Assembly (NCBI RefSeq): GCF_009760925.1
Contig: NZ_VRLV01000003.1
Coordinates: 62,001 to 126,000, forward strand
Direction: 5' to 3'
DNA from: Nonomuraea typhae
Lineage (GTDB): Bacteria; Actinomycetota; Actinomycetes; Streptosporangiales; Streptosporangiaceae
DNA: 64,000 bases
Below are positions 50,986 through 59,738 of the stretch, one piece after another. Numbering within the stretch: the first letter of the stretch is position 1; every line of letters starts with the position of its first letter. Below the pieces are notes generated by a model that had not been told where the DNA came from, did not search any database, and was given only the letters and a program-made list of their open reading frames with translations. A program made the translations under genes and the position numbers.

Positions 50986-53900
50986 CGGAGCTCCTCGGCG
51001 TGTGAGGCGCGGAAGCGGGATCGGTCCAGGCGGGGGACGTCGCCGGCATCGGAGCGCGGTGTGCGCGGCGTCCCTTCCGCGACCAGCCGCGCGAGATCGG
51101 CCACGGTACGGCGCCGCCACAGCTCGGCCAGGGGCACCTCCACCTCGAACTCCGCGCGGAGCAGGTGGCCGGCGCGGGCCAGGACCAGGGAGTGCGCCCC
51201 GAGCTCGAAGAGGTCGTCGGTCACGCCCACCGCGTCCTCGCCGAGCAGGTCGGCCCACAGCCGGGCGATGCGCCGCTCGGTGTCGGTCCTGGGCGCGAGC
51301 GCGGCACGGCGGCCGAGCGCGAGGGTCGGCGTGCGCGCCAGCCGGTCGCGGTCGGGCTTGCCGTTGCGGTTCTTGGGCAGCTCGGGCAGCGCCGCGAACT
51401 CGGCCGGCAGCATGTAGCCGGGCAGTTCCGCCGAGAGCCGTTCACGCAGCTCGCGCAGCCATCCGGGCACGTCGCCGATCGGGGCGCGGGGCACCAGGTA
51501 GGCGGCCAGCCGCCGGTCCTGCCCGCTGCCGACCGTGCCCACCGCCACCTCTCGCAGGTCGGCGACGCGGCGCAGCCCGGCTTCGACGTCGCCGAGCTCG
51601 ATGCGGAACCCGCGGATCTTGATCTGGTGGTCGGTCCTGCCGGCGAACTCCAGCGAGCCGTCCGGACGCCACCGCACGAGATCCCCCGAGCGGTAGAGGC
51701 ACGCGCCCGGCACGTCCGGGTCGGGGAGATAGCGCTCGGCGGTGAGCCCGGGCTGCCCGGCGTAGCCGAGCGAGACGCAGGGACCGCCGATGAGCAGCTC
51801 GCCGACCGCGCCGGCGGGCACCAGCCGCAGATCCTGGTCCACCACCCGGAGCCGGGTCCCGGCGAAGGGGCGGCCGATCGGCACCGGCTCGGCGACGTCC
51901 GCGCCCGCCTCGCCGGCGGTCATGTACGTGGTGGTCTCGGTGGGGCCGTACATCGCCATGACCTTCGCGCGCGGCCGTCCGGCCACGATGCGGTGGACCA
52001 GCCCGGCGGGGATGACGTCGCCGCCCATGGTCACCAGGCGCAGCCCGGAGGGCAGGGCGTCGTGCTCCACCAGCGTCGAGACGGCGGACGGGACGCTGCT
52101 CAGGAACGTTCCCGCCGCCGCTTCGCGGAGCTTGTCCGGGTCGAGCAGGTCCAGCGCGTTGTCCAGCAGCCGGACCCGGTGCCCGTGGGCCAGAGGCAGG
52201 AACAGCTCCCACACCGACAGGTCGAAGTGCACGCCGCTGACGGCCAGCGATTCGGCCAGTTCCTCGGGGGTGTGCGCGGCTCCGCCGTACCTGATCAGGT
52301 TCACCGCGGCCCGGTGCGGGATCACCACGCCCTTGGGGCGGCCGGTCGAGCCCGAGGTGAACATCAGGTAGGCGGGCGCCTCGGGCGCCACCCGCGGCTC
52401 GCGGACGGCCTCGGCGGGTGGGAGCCGATCCACGCGCACCGGCCGCACCCGGTCGTCGCCGGGTGTCAGGGCCAGCACCTCGTGCAGCGTCCCGGCCAGT
52501 TCGCCGTCGGTCAGCACCGCGCCGCACCGCGCCCGGCGGATCACCTCGGCCAGGCGGGCGACGGGGGCCGCCGGGTCCAGCCCGACGTAGGCGCGCCCGG
52601 ACCGCAGGATGCCGAGCAGGGCGGGGACGAGGTCGCTCCGGCGCGGCAGCAGCACGCCGACGGCCGCCTCCGGCGGGACTCCGGCGCCGGTCAGGCCGGC
52701 GGCCACGGCCACCGAACGCGCGGACAACTCGCCGTAGGTGAGGGAGCCGTCGGCGGCGATCAGCGCCGGGCGGCCGGGATGCCGCTCGGCCGCCGCGAGC
52801 ACCAGGTCGTGCAGGGTGTCCGGCCCGTCGCCCGCAGGCAGGGCGGGTGCGGCGGACCAGCGTTCGAAGCGGGCGTGGTCGGCGGCGGGGACGACTTCGA
52901 GCTCTCTCACCGGGGCGTCGGGCGCGGCCGTCAGCGCGTCCACGGCGGCGGGCAGCGTGGCGGCGAGCCGGTCGGCGAACCAGGGGCGGTAGCGGCCGGA
53001 GTCCAGCTCGACCCGGCCGAACAGCCGCTCGCCGTCGTCGGCCAGCAGCGTCGCCAGGCCCCAGGGGCCGATGCTGGGCAGCGTCCGCACGACGGTCAGC
53101 TCCATCGGGCCGATGCGGAGGGGCCGGTCGCCGAGCAGGGCGGCGCCCAGGCCGGGCGTGGCCGGGAAGTCCTGGAACATCGCCAGCGTGACGTCCGGGG
53201 CCGGGATCTCCGGCCCGCCCTCGCTCTGGGCGCGCGCCGCCAGCTCGGGGTAACCGGCGCCGGAGTGCCGCTGGACAGCCTTCAGCAGCCTCCGGACGCC
53301 GGCGAGCAGGTCGCGGACGGTCCCGGCGCGGGCGTCCACGGGCACGGTGACGGTGGTCAGCAGGTAGCCGACCTCGGTGGCGCTCTCGGCCGTGCGGCCG
53401 TGGTGCGACACGGCCAGCGGCGTGCGCCTGGCGCCGGTCAGCGCGGCCATCGCCAGCGCCATGGCCGCGAACAACACCGTGTAGCGGCTCACGCCGCACT
53501 CGCGGGCCAGCCGGGCCACCGCCGCCGAGCGTTCCGCGCCCAGGTCCAGCGGGACCTGGTGGTTCGGGCGCTCGAGCGGCCGGTCGCCGGCGTCGTCACG
53601 GCCGGGGTACGGCGGGGTGGCGGGGAGGTTGAGGGGGTCGCAGGGCAGGGCGTAGACCTCGGACCAGAACCGCCACGCCGCGTCGGCGGCCTGCGGCGCA
53701 GCGGCCTGGGCGCCCGGCTGCGGCGCGGGTTCGCCGGCGGAAGCCGTACCGGTGACTTCCTCGGCGTAGAGCGCGGCCAGTTCGTTGAGCAGCAGTCCCA
53801 CCGACCACAGGTCGGCGACGGTGTGATGGACCCGGACGACGAGATGCGCGGGCCGGTCGAAGCAGGTGACCAGCGTGGCGCGGAACAGGGGGCCGCGTTC

Positions 53901-54266
53901 CGGGTCGAGCGTCTCGCGGCACCATCGGCCCATCCGCTCGTCGAAGTCGTCGTCGCTCAGCCCCGCGGGCAGCGCCTCCCGGCGGCAGCAGCGCTCGGCC
54001 GTGCCGGCGTCGCCGTCGGCGACGCGCTGCCAGCCGTCGCCCTGCCGCCGGAACCGGGTACGCAGGGCGTCGTTCCTGGCGACCAGGCGCAGCAGGGCGC
54101 GGTGCAGCGCGTCGGGGCCGGTGCCGCCGTCCAGGCGGAAGGCGAGGCCCAGGACGAGGCCGGGCCGGGCCGGGTCCAGCTCCCGCAGCAGGCACAATGC
54201 CTCCTGCCGGGGGCTGGCGGGTCCAAGGACGCGCGGGCGTGTGTGAGTGCTGTCATGCATGGCCAT
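50982..54266 (-). CDS. NRPS module 1: C-A-T with starter-type C domain
   Basis: A 1,094-residue NRPS from the ATG at 54266. The C domain begins the assembly line and reads HHTVADLWS near residue 145 (HHxxxDG with Leu for Gly), fitting a starter condensation domain that attaches a fatty acyl group from acyl-CoA or carrier. The A domain (about 480-960) has code D-L-W-S-T-G-M-T-Y-K by hand alignment; the DL...TYK frame recalls alanine codes but the middle residues differ, so the substrate is uncertain. T domain Ser is in FELGAHS near 1018. In saframycin the first residue is alanine with a cryptic acyl group. GTG at 54284 is an alternative start. Confidence 0.9.
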   Translation of the reverse strand: MAMHDSTHTRPRVLGPASPRQEALCLLRELDPARPGLVLGLAFRLDGGTGPDALHRALLRLVARNDALRTRFRRQGDGWQRVADGDAGTAERCCRREALPAGLSDDDFDERMGRWCRETLDPERGPLFRATLVTCFDRPAHLVVRVHHTVADLWSVGLLLNELAALYAEEVTGTASAGEPAPQPGAQAAAPQAADAAWRFWSEVYALPCDPLNLPATPPYPGRDDAGDRPLERPNHQVPLDLGAERSAAVARLARECGVSRYTVLFAAMALAMAALTGARRTPLAVSHHGRTAESATEVGYLLTTVTVPVDARAGTVRDLLAGVRRLLKAVQRHSGAGYPELAARAQSEGGPEIPAPDVTLAMFQDFPATPGLGAALLGDRPLRIGPMELTVVRTLPSIGPWGLATLLADDGERLFGRVELDSGRYRPWFADRLAATLPAAVDALTAAPDAPVRELEVVPAADHARFERWSAAPALPAGDGPDTLHDLVLAAAERHPGRPALIAADGSLTYGELSARSVAVAAGLTGAGVPPEAAVGVLLPRRSDLVPALLGILRSGRAYVGLDPAAPVARLAEVIRRARCGAVLTDGELAGTLHEVLALTPGDDRVRPVRVDRLPPAEAVREPRVAPEAPAYLMFTSGSTGRPKGVVIPHRAAVNLIRYGGAAHTPEELAESLAVSGVHFDLSVWELFLPLAHGHRVRLLDNALDLLDPDKLREAAAGTFLSSVPSAVSTLVEHDALPSGLRLVTMGGDVIPAGLVHRIVAGRPRAKVMAMYGPTETTTYMTAGEAGADVAEPVPIGRPFAGTRLRVVDQDLRLVPAGAVGELLIGGPCVSLGYAGQPGLTAERYLPDPDVPGACLYRSGDLVRWRPDGSLEFAGRTDHQIKIRGFRIELGDVEAGLRRVADLREVAVGTVGSGQDRRLAAYLVPRAPIGDVPGWLRELRERLSAELPGYMLPAEFAALPELPKNRNGKPDRDRLARTPTLALGRRAALAPRTDTERRIARLWADLLGEDAVGVTDDLFELGAHSLVLARAGHLLRAEFEVEVPLAELWRRRTVADLARLVAEGTPRTPRSDAGDVPRLDRSRFRASHAEELR

Positions 54267-54312
54267 CTCTGTGCCGTCCTCCACGATCGTGCCGAAGGCC
54301 GCCGGGGTCAGC

Positions 54313-55854
54313 TCACCAGTAGCGGAAGGGAACGGTGATGAGCTGGTCCACGGGCGCGTGATCGTCGGTCAGCGGTCGCTCGTCACCCGCGAAGCGCGCG
54401 GTGCGCTTCTCGTCGGCGACCTTCAGCAGCTTGGTCTGGTCGAGCCGGGAGACGTTCTGCTGCAGCCGGTCCACCGGGATCGGGCGGTCGGAGGCGAGCA
54501 GCACCATGTTGCCGCCCTCGGACCCGTTGACGATCGCGTCGTAGGAGACGAGCACGACGTGGGGGAAGACCGCGCGCAGCGTCGCCACCTCGGCGCGGGC
54601 GAAGCGGGCGGGCGGGAAGTCGATGAGGTTGACCGCGTAGATCCCGCCGGGCCGGAGCGTGCGCCGGGCCTCCTGCACGATCTCGGTCGTGGTCAGGTGC
54701 CAGGGCGGCGCGAAGGCGCCGAACGCGTCCTCGATCACGACGTCGTAGCCGCCCGAGCGCTGCTCCTGCAGGCCCAGCCGCCCGTCCTTGACGTGGACGC
54801 GCAGCCGGTCGCTCTCCCGGAAGGCGAGCTTCTCACGGGCCAGCTCGACGAGGCCGGGGTCGATCTCGTAGACCGTCTGCGTCCCTTCTGGCCTGGTCTG
54901 TTCGAGGTAGGTGGCCAGCGTCATCGCGCCGCCGCCGATGTGCAGGCCGTCCAGGCGCCCGCCCGGGTTCAGCAGGTCGGTGGCGGCGGCGATGGCCTGG
55001 ACGTACCCCATGTGCAGGCGGGTCGGCTCGTCCATGTCGGTGTAGCCGATCTCGGAGTTGCTCACCTTGAGCACCCGGACCGACGGGTCCTCGGGGAAGG
55101 CGGTGATGCGGGCGCAGTTGTACGTCGTCTCCTTGTCGCACGGCCCCGGCCCGGCGACCGTGAGGAACGCCGCCCCGACGGCCAGCACGGTCATCGCGGC
55201 CGCGATGCCGGTCTTCCTGCGCAGCACGAAGTCGGCGATGACGCCGAGCAGGATCAGCACGATTCCCAGCCCGACCATGACCGTGGTGCTCGGCAGGGAG
55301 GCGACGAGCACGAAGCCCGTCACGAACGTCGCGATGATCCCGCCGACCGTGCCCAGCGCGGACAGCCGTCCCACCTCCCTGCCCGTCCGCCGCAGGTCGT
55401 GCAGCTGCAGCTTGACGACGAGCGGGCTGATCGTGGACAGCAGGGTCGCCGGCACGACGACGGACAGGGCCGCCAGGATGAGGACCGGGACCGCGCTGGT
55501 GCCGTTGATGATCTGGCCGATCCACCTCACCAGCGGCAGCTCGAGCAGCGTGAAGACACCGCTGACGAGCAGCAGCACGCCGATGAGGCGGCGCGGGTTC
55601 ACCCGGTCGGCGATCCGGCCGCCCGCCCAGGCGCCGATGGCGATCGCGGTCAGGGCGGTGCCGATGATGGCGGAGTTCACCTGGAGGCTGATGCCGATGT
55701 ACGGCGCCACCAGTCGTACCGCCATGATCTCGAGCACGAGGACGGCACCCGCCGAGGCGAACACCAGAACCGCGGCGGCCCAGATGGGCAGGCTCGCCGG
55801 GCCCTCTCTTCTGCCGGTCTGTTCGGGGGCGCGTTGCTTTCTCAGATCAACCAC
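54313..55854 (-). CDS. Fused membrane transporter-like / spermidine-synthase-like protein
   Basis: About 513 residues. The N-terminal 230 residues hold seven to eight hydrophobic helices (LVFASAGAVLVLEIMAVRLV, VGRLSALGTVGGIIATFVTG); the C-terminal 250 residues are a spermidine-synthase-like SAM-binding domain (GLHIGGGAMTLATYL, TVYEIDPGLVELAR, VIEDAFG). The fusion class is widespread and its function is unsettled; polyamine-type aminopropyl transfer is not shown. It is the first gene of the NRPS operon (46 bases before NRPS1), so a transport or methylation role for the product is possible. GTG at 55854 follows CGGAGA; longer starts would lie in the promoter. Confidence 0.75.
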   Translation of the reverse strand: MVDLRKQRAPEQTGRREGPASLPIWAAAVLVFASAGAVLVLEIMAVRLVAPYIGISLQVNSAIIGTALTAIAIGAWAGGRIADRVNPRRLIGVLLLVSGVFTLLELPLVRWIGQIINGTSAVPVLILAALSVVVPATLLSTISPLVVKLQLHDLRRTGREVGRLSALGTVGGIIATFVTGFVLVASLPSTTVMVGLGIVLILLGVIADFVLRRKTGIAAAMTVLAVGAAFLTVAGPGPCDKETTYNCARITAFPEDPSVRVLKVSNSEIGYTDMDEPTRLHMGYVQAIAAATDLLNPGGRLDGLHIGGGAMTLATYLEQTRPEGTQTVYEIDPGLVELAREKLAFRESDRLRVHVKDGRLGLQEQRSGGYDVVIEDAFGAFAPPWHLTTTEIVQEARRTLRPGGIYAVNLIDFPPARFARAEVATLRAVFPHVVLVSYDAIVNGSEGGNMVLLASDRPIPVDRLQQNVSRLDQTKLLKVADEKRTARFAGDERPLTDDHAPVDQLITVPFRYW

Positions 55855-56023
55855 GTCGGTCTCCGCCGCTCGACTGTGAATGCCGTCGTGCCCCTCACCT
55901 AAACACCGGGCTAGAGGGGCGGGCGGCTTCCTTGCGGCTTCATGGCGAGACCCTTTCACCAGTCTTTCAGGCTGCGGAAACGCCGTTTTCCAGGCCGTTC
56001 GCCGGGCTCCAGACTCCGGCGGA

Positions 56024-56944
56024 TCAGTCGTCGTCGAAGGCGGCGCGGATGGCGGGCAGGTTGTCCAGCAGGGTGCGCACGCCGAGCCGGTCGGCGGTGG
56101 CCGAGGCGTAGACGAACTGCACGTCGACCCGCCAGCCGCCGAAGCGCAGCGGCAGGAGCACGGTCTCGCCGTCCCGGATCGAGCGTGCGGCGACGAAGCG
56201 GGGGATCACGGCGACGAAGCCCGCGTCGACCGCCAGCCGGATCGCGGTCGAGGGCAGGCCGGTCGTGTGGATCGGGGCGTCCAGCCCGCGGTCCGGCTGC
56301 TCGAGCGAGGCGGCGAGTTCCTGGGCGTCGCGGCCCCATCGGTAGACGACGACGCCGGTGCGGCCGAGATTCTCGATCCGCACGCGGCGGCGCTCGGCAA
56401 GGGGGTGGTCGGGGCGGCACACCGCCACCAGCGCGGACTGGCTGATCGGCTCCGAGCGGAACGCGCGCAGCGGCACCTTGGGCATCACGAAGCCGGCGTG
56501 CACGGTGCCGTCGCCGAGGCGGCCGACGACCTCGCCGCTGTGCGCGACCCGGCAGTGCACGGCGATCGGCCGGCCGGCGACGGCCCGCAGCGCGGCGGGG
56601 AAGACGATGTCGCCGAGGCTCGCGGGCGCGGCGAGCACGAGCCGCTGGGTCTCGTGCGTGGCCACGGCGATGGCCGCCTCGTCGAGCAGGTCGAGGCAGC
56701 GCTGGGCGTAGTCGTTCAGCCGTTCGCCGGCCGGGGTGGTCGCGCTCCCCCGCGCGCTGCGCACGAACAAGGTGGTGCCGAGCTTGCGTTCCATGGCGGC
56801 GATCCGGGCGCTGACCGACGGCATCGACAGCCGGAGCTCGGTCGCCGCGGCACCGAGACTGCCCGTGCGCACCACGGTGGTGAACACGACGAGATCCATG
56901 GTCTCGATCTTGTGACCGGTGCCGTCGAACCCGGGGACAGTCAT
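56024..56944 (-). CDS. LysR-family transcriptional regulator
   Basis: A 306-residue protein with the N-terminal winged HTH (DLVVFTTVVRTGSLGAAATE, LSMPSVSARIAAMERKLGTTLF) and a C-terminal periplasmic-binding-type effector domain. It is divergent from an amino acid permease gene with 74 bases between, and presumably controls the permease-aminotransferase pair in response to their substrate. The gap contains an imperfect ATT...AAT LysR-type motif and a GCCTA/TAGGC inverted repeat. Starts at 56950 (GTG) and 56944 (ATG) are both possible. Confidence 0.88.
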   Translation of the reverse strand: MTVPGFDGTGHKIETMDLVVFTTVVRTGSLGAAATELRLSMPSVSARIAAMERKLGTTLFVRSARGSATTPAGERLNDYAQRCLDLLDEAAIAVATHETQRLVLAAPASLGDIVFPAALRAVAGRPIAVHCRVAHSGEVVGRLGDGTVHAGFVMPKVPLRAFRSEPISQSALVAVCRPDHPLAERRRVRIENLGRTGVVVYRWGRDAQELAASLEQPDRGLDAPIHTTGLPSTAIRLAVDAGFVAVIPRFVAARSIRDGETVLLPLRFGGWRVDVQFVYASATADRLGVRTLLDNLPAIRAAFDDD

Positions 56945-57018
56945 AGGCACAGCCTAACCCTGGCCCCAGACATTTCGGGTCTACCTAGGCAATTGGGTCA
57001 TCGTCAATAGTTCAGGGC

Positions 57019-58596
57019 ATGTCAGAGACGCTGTCGGCCGTTTCACCGGATGAAGATCTGCGCCTGCGGCGCGGACTCGGCACCACCTCCCTTTCCCTGA
57101 TCACCTTCTCCAGCGTCATCGGCTCCGGCTGGCTGCTCGCGCCCTACACCGCGGCCAAGGCGGCGGGGCCGGCGGCCTTCCTGTCCTGGACCATCGCCTC
57201 GGTCGCCACCGCGCTGGTGGCCCTGGCCTTCATCGACCTCGCCTTCCGCCATCCGATGTCCGGCGGCAACGTCCGGTGGCCGCAACTGGCCTCCGGCCCC
57301 CTGGTCGGCTCCCTGGTCGGCTGGGCCGTGTTCCTGCAGGCGGTCAGCGCCGGGCCGAGCGAGTCGACGGCGGTCGTCCAGTACGCGGCCAAGTGGCTGC
57401 CGTGGGTGATGTCCGGCGAATCGCTGAGCTGGCCGGGACGGCTGATCGCCGCCGGGCTGCTCGTCTTCTTCTGCGCGATCAACCTGTTCGGCATCAAAAT
57501 GCTCGCCCGGGTGAACAACGTGGTCGCCACCATCAAAGTGGTCATCCCCGCCCTGACGGTGATCCTTCTGCTGGCCAGCGGTTTCGACACGACCAACATC
57601 GCGACCGGCGGCGGGGTCGCGCCCTACGGCGTCTCTGCGGCGCTCACCGCCGTGGTCGGCGGCGGCCTGGTCTACTCCTTCACCGGGATCAACGCCGCCG
57701 CGGTGATGTCCGGCGAGGCCAAGGACCCGCGCCGCACCGTGCCGAGGGCCACGCTGATCGTGCTGGCCGGGACGATCGTCCTCTACATGGGACTCCAGGC
57801 GGTCATGATCTTCTCGCTGCCCAACGGGCTGCTCGGCAGCGGCTGGCACGGCATCAACCTCAACTCGCCGCTCGCCTCCCTCGCCACCCTGCTCGGCCTG
57901 TCCTGGTTCGCCACCGTGCTGCTCGCCGACGCCGTCTTCTCCCCGTCCGGCAGCCTGCTCATCGGCATCGGGGTCAAGGGCCGCTACACCTACGGCGCCG
58001 CGCAGAACGGCCTGCTGCCCGCCGCCCTGGCCAAGGTGGACGCCCGCTTCGGCATCCCCCGGCGGGCCCTGATGCTCAACGTCGGCATCGGCTCCGTCAT
58101 CGTGCTCACGTTCGGCAACTGGAAGTCCATCGCCAGCTCGCTGAGCTTCTACTACGGGCTCAGCTACGCCGCCGTCTCGGTCGCGGTCACCGTCCTCGCC
58201 GCGGCGACCCCGCCGGAGCAGGGCTGGCTGCGGCGCTGGGCCATCCCGGTCGGCTTCGCCTCCTTCGTGCTGTCCGGGCTCATCCTCTACTGGTCGACCT
58301 GGGAGAAGATCCGGGTCGCGGTGCCGCTCCTGCTGATCGGCTTCCTGATCTACCTCGTCCGGACCTCCCGCCTGCGCGCGGTGGGCGGCTGGCTGGTGGG
58401 CTTCCTGGTGATGCTCGCCGCCCTGTCCGCGCTCGGCTCGTTCGGCGGCGCCGGCATCGTCGCCGCGCCGTACGACTCACTGCTCGTCGGCGCGCTCAGC
58501 GCGGGCATCTGGTGGCTCGCGCACCGATCCGGCCTGCGCCACCAGCGATCGCTGGCGGCGACCGCAACCCCACAAGAAGCAAGGAGCATGGCTTGA
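57019..58596 (+). CDS. APC-family amino acid permease
   Basis: A 525-residue membrane protein with about thirteen hydrophobic helices. Helix 1 contains SVIGSGWLLAPYTAAKAAGP, the unwound GSGW substrate-binding motif of APC transporters, and helix 6 has FTGINAAAVMSGEAKDPRR with the conserved GE..dP loop. It overlaps the following aminotransferase gene (TTG within its stop region), so import and metabolism of one amino acid are linked. The LysR protein upstream is its likely regulator. Confidence 0.88.
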   Translation: MSETLSAVSPDEDLRLRRGLGTTSLSLITFSSVIGSGWLLAPYTAAKAAGPAAFLSWTIASVATALVALAFIDLAFRHPMSGGNVRWPQLASGPLVGSLVGWAVFLQAVSAGPSESTAVVQYAAKWLPWVMSGESLSWPGRLIAAGLLVFFCAINLFGIKMLARVNNVVATIKVVIPALTVILLLASGFDTTNIATGGGVAPYGVSAALTAVVGGGLVYSFTGINAAAVMSGEAKDPRRTVPRATLIVLAGTIVLYMGLQAVMIFSLPNGLLGSGWHGINLNSPLASLATLLGLSWFATVLLADAVFSPSGSLLIGIGVKGRYTYGAAQNGLLPAALAKVDARFGIPRRALMLNVGIGSVIVLTFGNWKSIASSLSFYYGLSYAAVSVAVTVLAAATPPEQGWLRRWAIPVGFASFVLSGLILYWSTWEKIRVAVPLLLIGFLIYLVRTSRLRAVGGWLVGFLVMLAALSALGSFGGAGIVAAPYDSLLVGALSAGIWWLAHRSGLRHQRSLAATATPQEARSMA

Positions 58597-59738
58597 TCGA
58601 CCTCGACTGGGACCTCGAGCGATCCCGCGCCCGGCAGAACAAGCGCTGGACCCAGTTCGACCGGGATGTCATCGATCTCACCGTCGCGGAGATGGACCTG
58701 CCGGTCCCCGGCCCCGTCCTCGCCGCCGTCCAGGACGCCGTGCGCCGGCAGGCGTTCGGCTACCCGGTCGCCGACGAGCTCAGCGAGGTTCCCCAGGCGG
58801 CCAGTGAATGGCTCACCGAAGAGCACGGCCTCGGCGTCGGCCCGGACCGGATCCGGCTGCTGCCGGAGCTGATGCGCGGCGTGACCATGTCCGTCACGCA
58901 TCTGACCAGGGCGGGTTCGCCGGTGGTCGTGCCGACGCCGGTCTACGGCCGCTTCTTCGACGCCATCGGGGTCGCCGGCCGCCAGGCCGTCCAGGTGCCG
59001 ATGCGCACCGGGGAGCACGGCTACGAGCTCGACCTCGACGGCATCGAGCGGGCCCTGCGGGCGGGCGCGGGCAGCGTGCTGCTGTGCCATCCCGGCAACC
59101 CGACCGGCCGCGTCCTCGAACGCGGCCCGCTGCGGGAGCTGGCCGCGCTCGCCGCGCGCTACGACGCGAAGGTGATCAGCGACGAGATCCACGCGCCGCT
59201 GCGCTACGAACCCGGTTTCACCCCGTACGGCTCGCTCGACGACACCGCGGTCACCCTGATCAGCGCCACCAAGGCGTGGAACTTCCCCGGCCTGCGCTGC
59301 GGGCTGATCGTTTTCAGCGACCCGGGGGACGCCCGGATCTGGGCCAAGCTGCCGAGGGCGGCGGTCGGCGGCATGAGCCCGCTCGGCATGTCGGCCACCG
59401 TCGCCGCCTTCCGCGACGGCCGGCCGTGGCTGCGCGAGGCCGTGCGGTTCCTGGACGGCAACCGCAAGCTCGTCACCGACGCGCTCGCCGCCCTGGACAT
59501 CGGCTACGTCGAACCGCAGGCCGGCTACCTCGCCTGGCTCGACCTGCGCCGGTTCGGCCTCGCCGATCCGGCCGCCCACCTGCTCCGGCGGACCGGCGTG
59601 GCCACGACCGCGGGCGCCGATCACGGGGCGGCGGGCAACGGCTTCGTCCGGCTCAACTTCGCGACGCCGCCCGGCGTGCTCAAGGAGGCCCTCGACCGGA
59701 TCACCGCCTGCCTGCTCGGCCGCGCCGAGGGCGTCTAG
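58593..59738 (+). CDS. PatB/MalY-type PLP aminotransferase or C-S lyase
   Basis: A 381-residue fold-type I PLP enzyme. Substrate-domain N-terminus with VIDLTVAEMDLPVPGPV (AxMDF-like motif of MalY/PatB), cofactor residues VVPTPVYGRF, LCHPGNPTGR and ISDEIHAPL, the Schiff-base Lys in SATKAWNFPGL, and the Arg-containing VRLNFATP. MalY/PatB relatives cleave cystathionine or cysteine conjugates (beta C-S lyase) while others are aminotransferases. It starts with TTG behind AAGGAG and is translationally coupled to the permease. Its neighbours point to catabolism of an imported amino acid. It overlaps a convergent kinase remnant by four bases. Confidence 0.85.
   Translation: MIDLDWDLERSRARQNKRWTQFDRDVIDLTVAEMDLPVPGPVLAAVQDAVRRQAFGYPVADELSEVPQAASEWLTEEHGLGVGPDRIRLLPELMRGVTMSVTHLTRAGSPVVVPTPVYGRFFDAIGVAGRQAVQVPMRTGEHGYELDLDGIERALRAGAGSVLLCHPGNPTGRVLERGPLRELAALAARYDAKVISDEIHAPLRYEPGFTPYGSLDDTAVTLISATKAWNFPGLRCGLIVFSDPGDARIWAKLPRAAVGGMSPLGMSATVAAFRDGRPWLREAVRFLDGNRKLVTDALAALDIGYVEPQAGYLAWLDLRRFGLADPAAHLLRRTGVATTAGADHGAAGNGFVRLNFATPPGVLKEALDRITACLLGRAEGV

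Noticed and set aside
43414..51417. An uninterrupted plus-strand frame of about 2,667 codons
   Set aside because: It is antisense to the NRPS genes. In GC-rich DNA the strand opposite a real gene often lacks stops; its translation is low-complexity (Arg, Gln, Val, Gly, His) with no domain, whereas the minus strand reads complete NRPS domains.
43309..54266. Pyrrolobenzodiazepine (anthramycin-type) cluster
   Set aside because: Those use two modules and need anthranilate and hygric-acid-type building block genes; here there are three modules, a Gly code and an SfmC-like code.
51165..54338. Another long antisense frame on the plus strand (about 1,057 codons)
   Set aside because: Mirror of NRPS module 1; composition is repetitive and no family motif is present.
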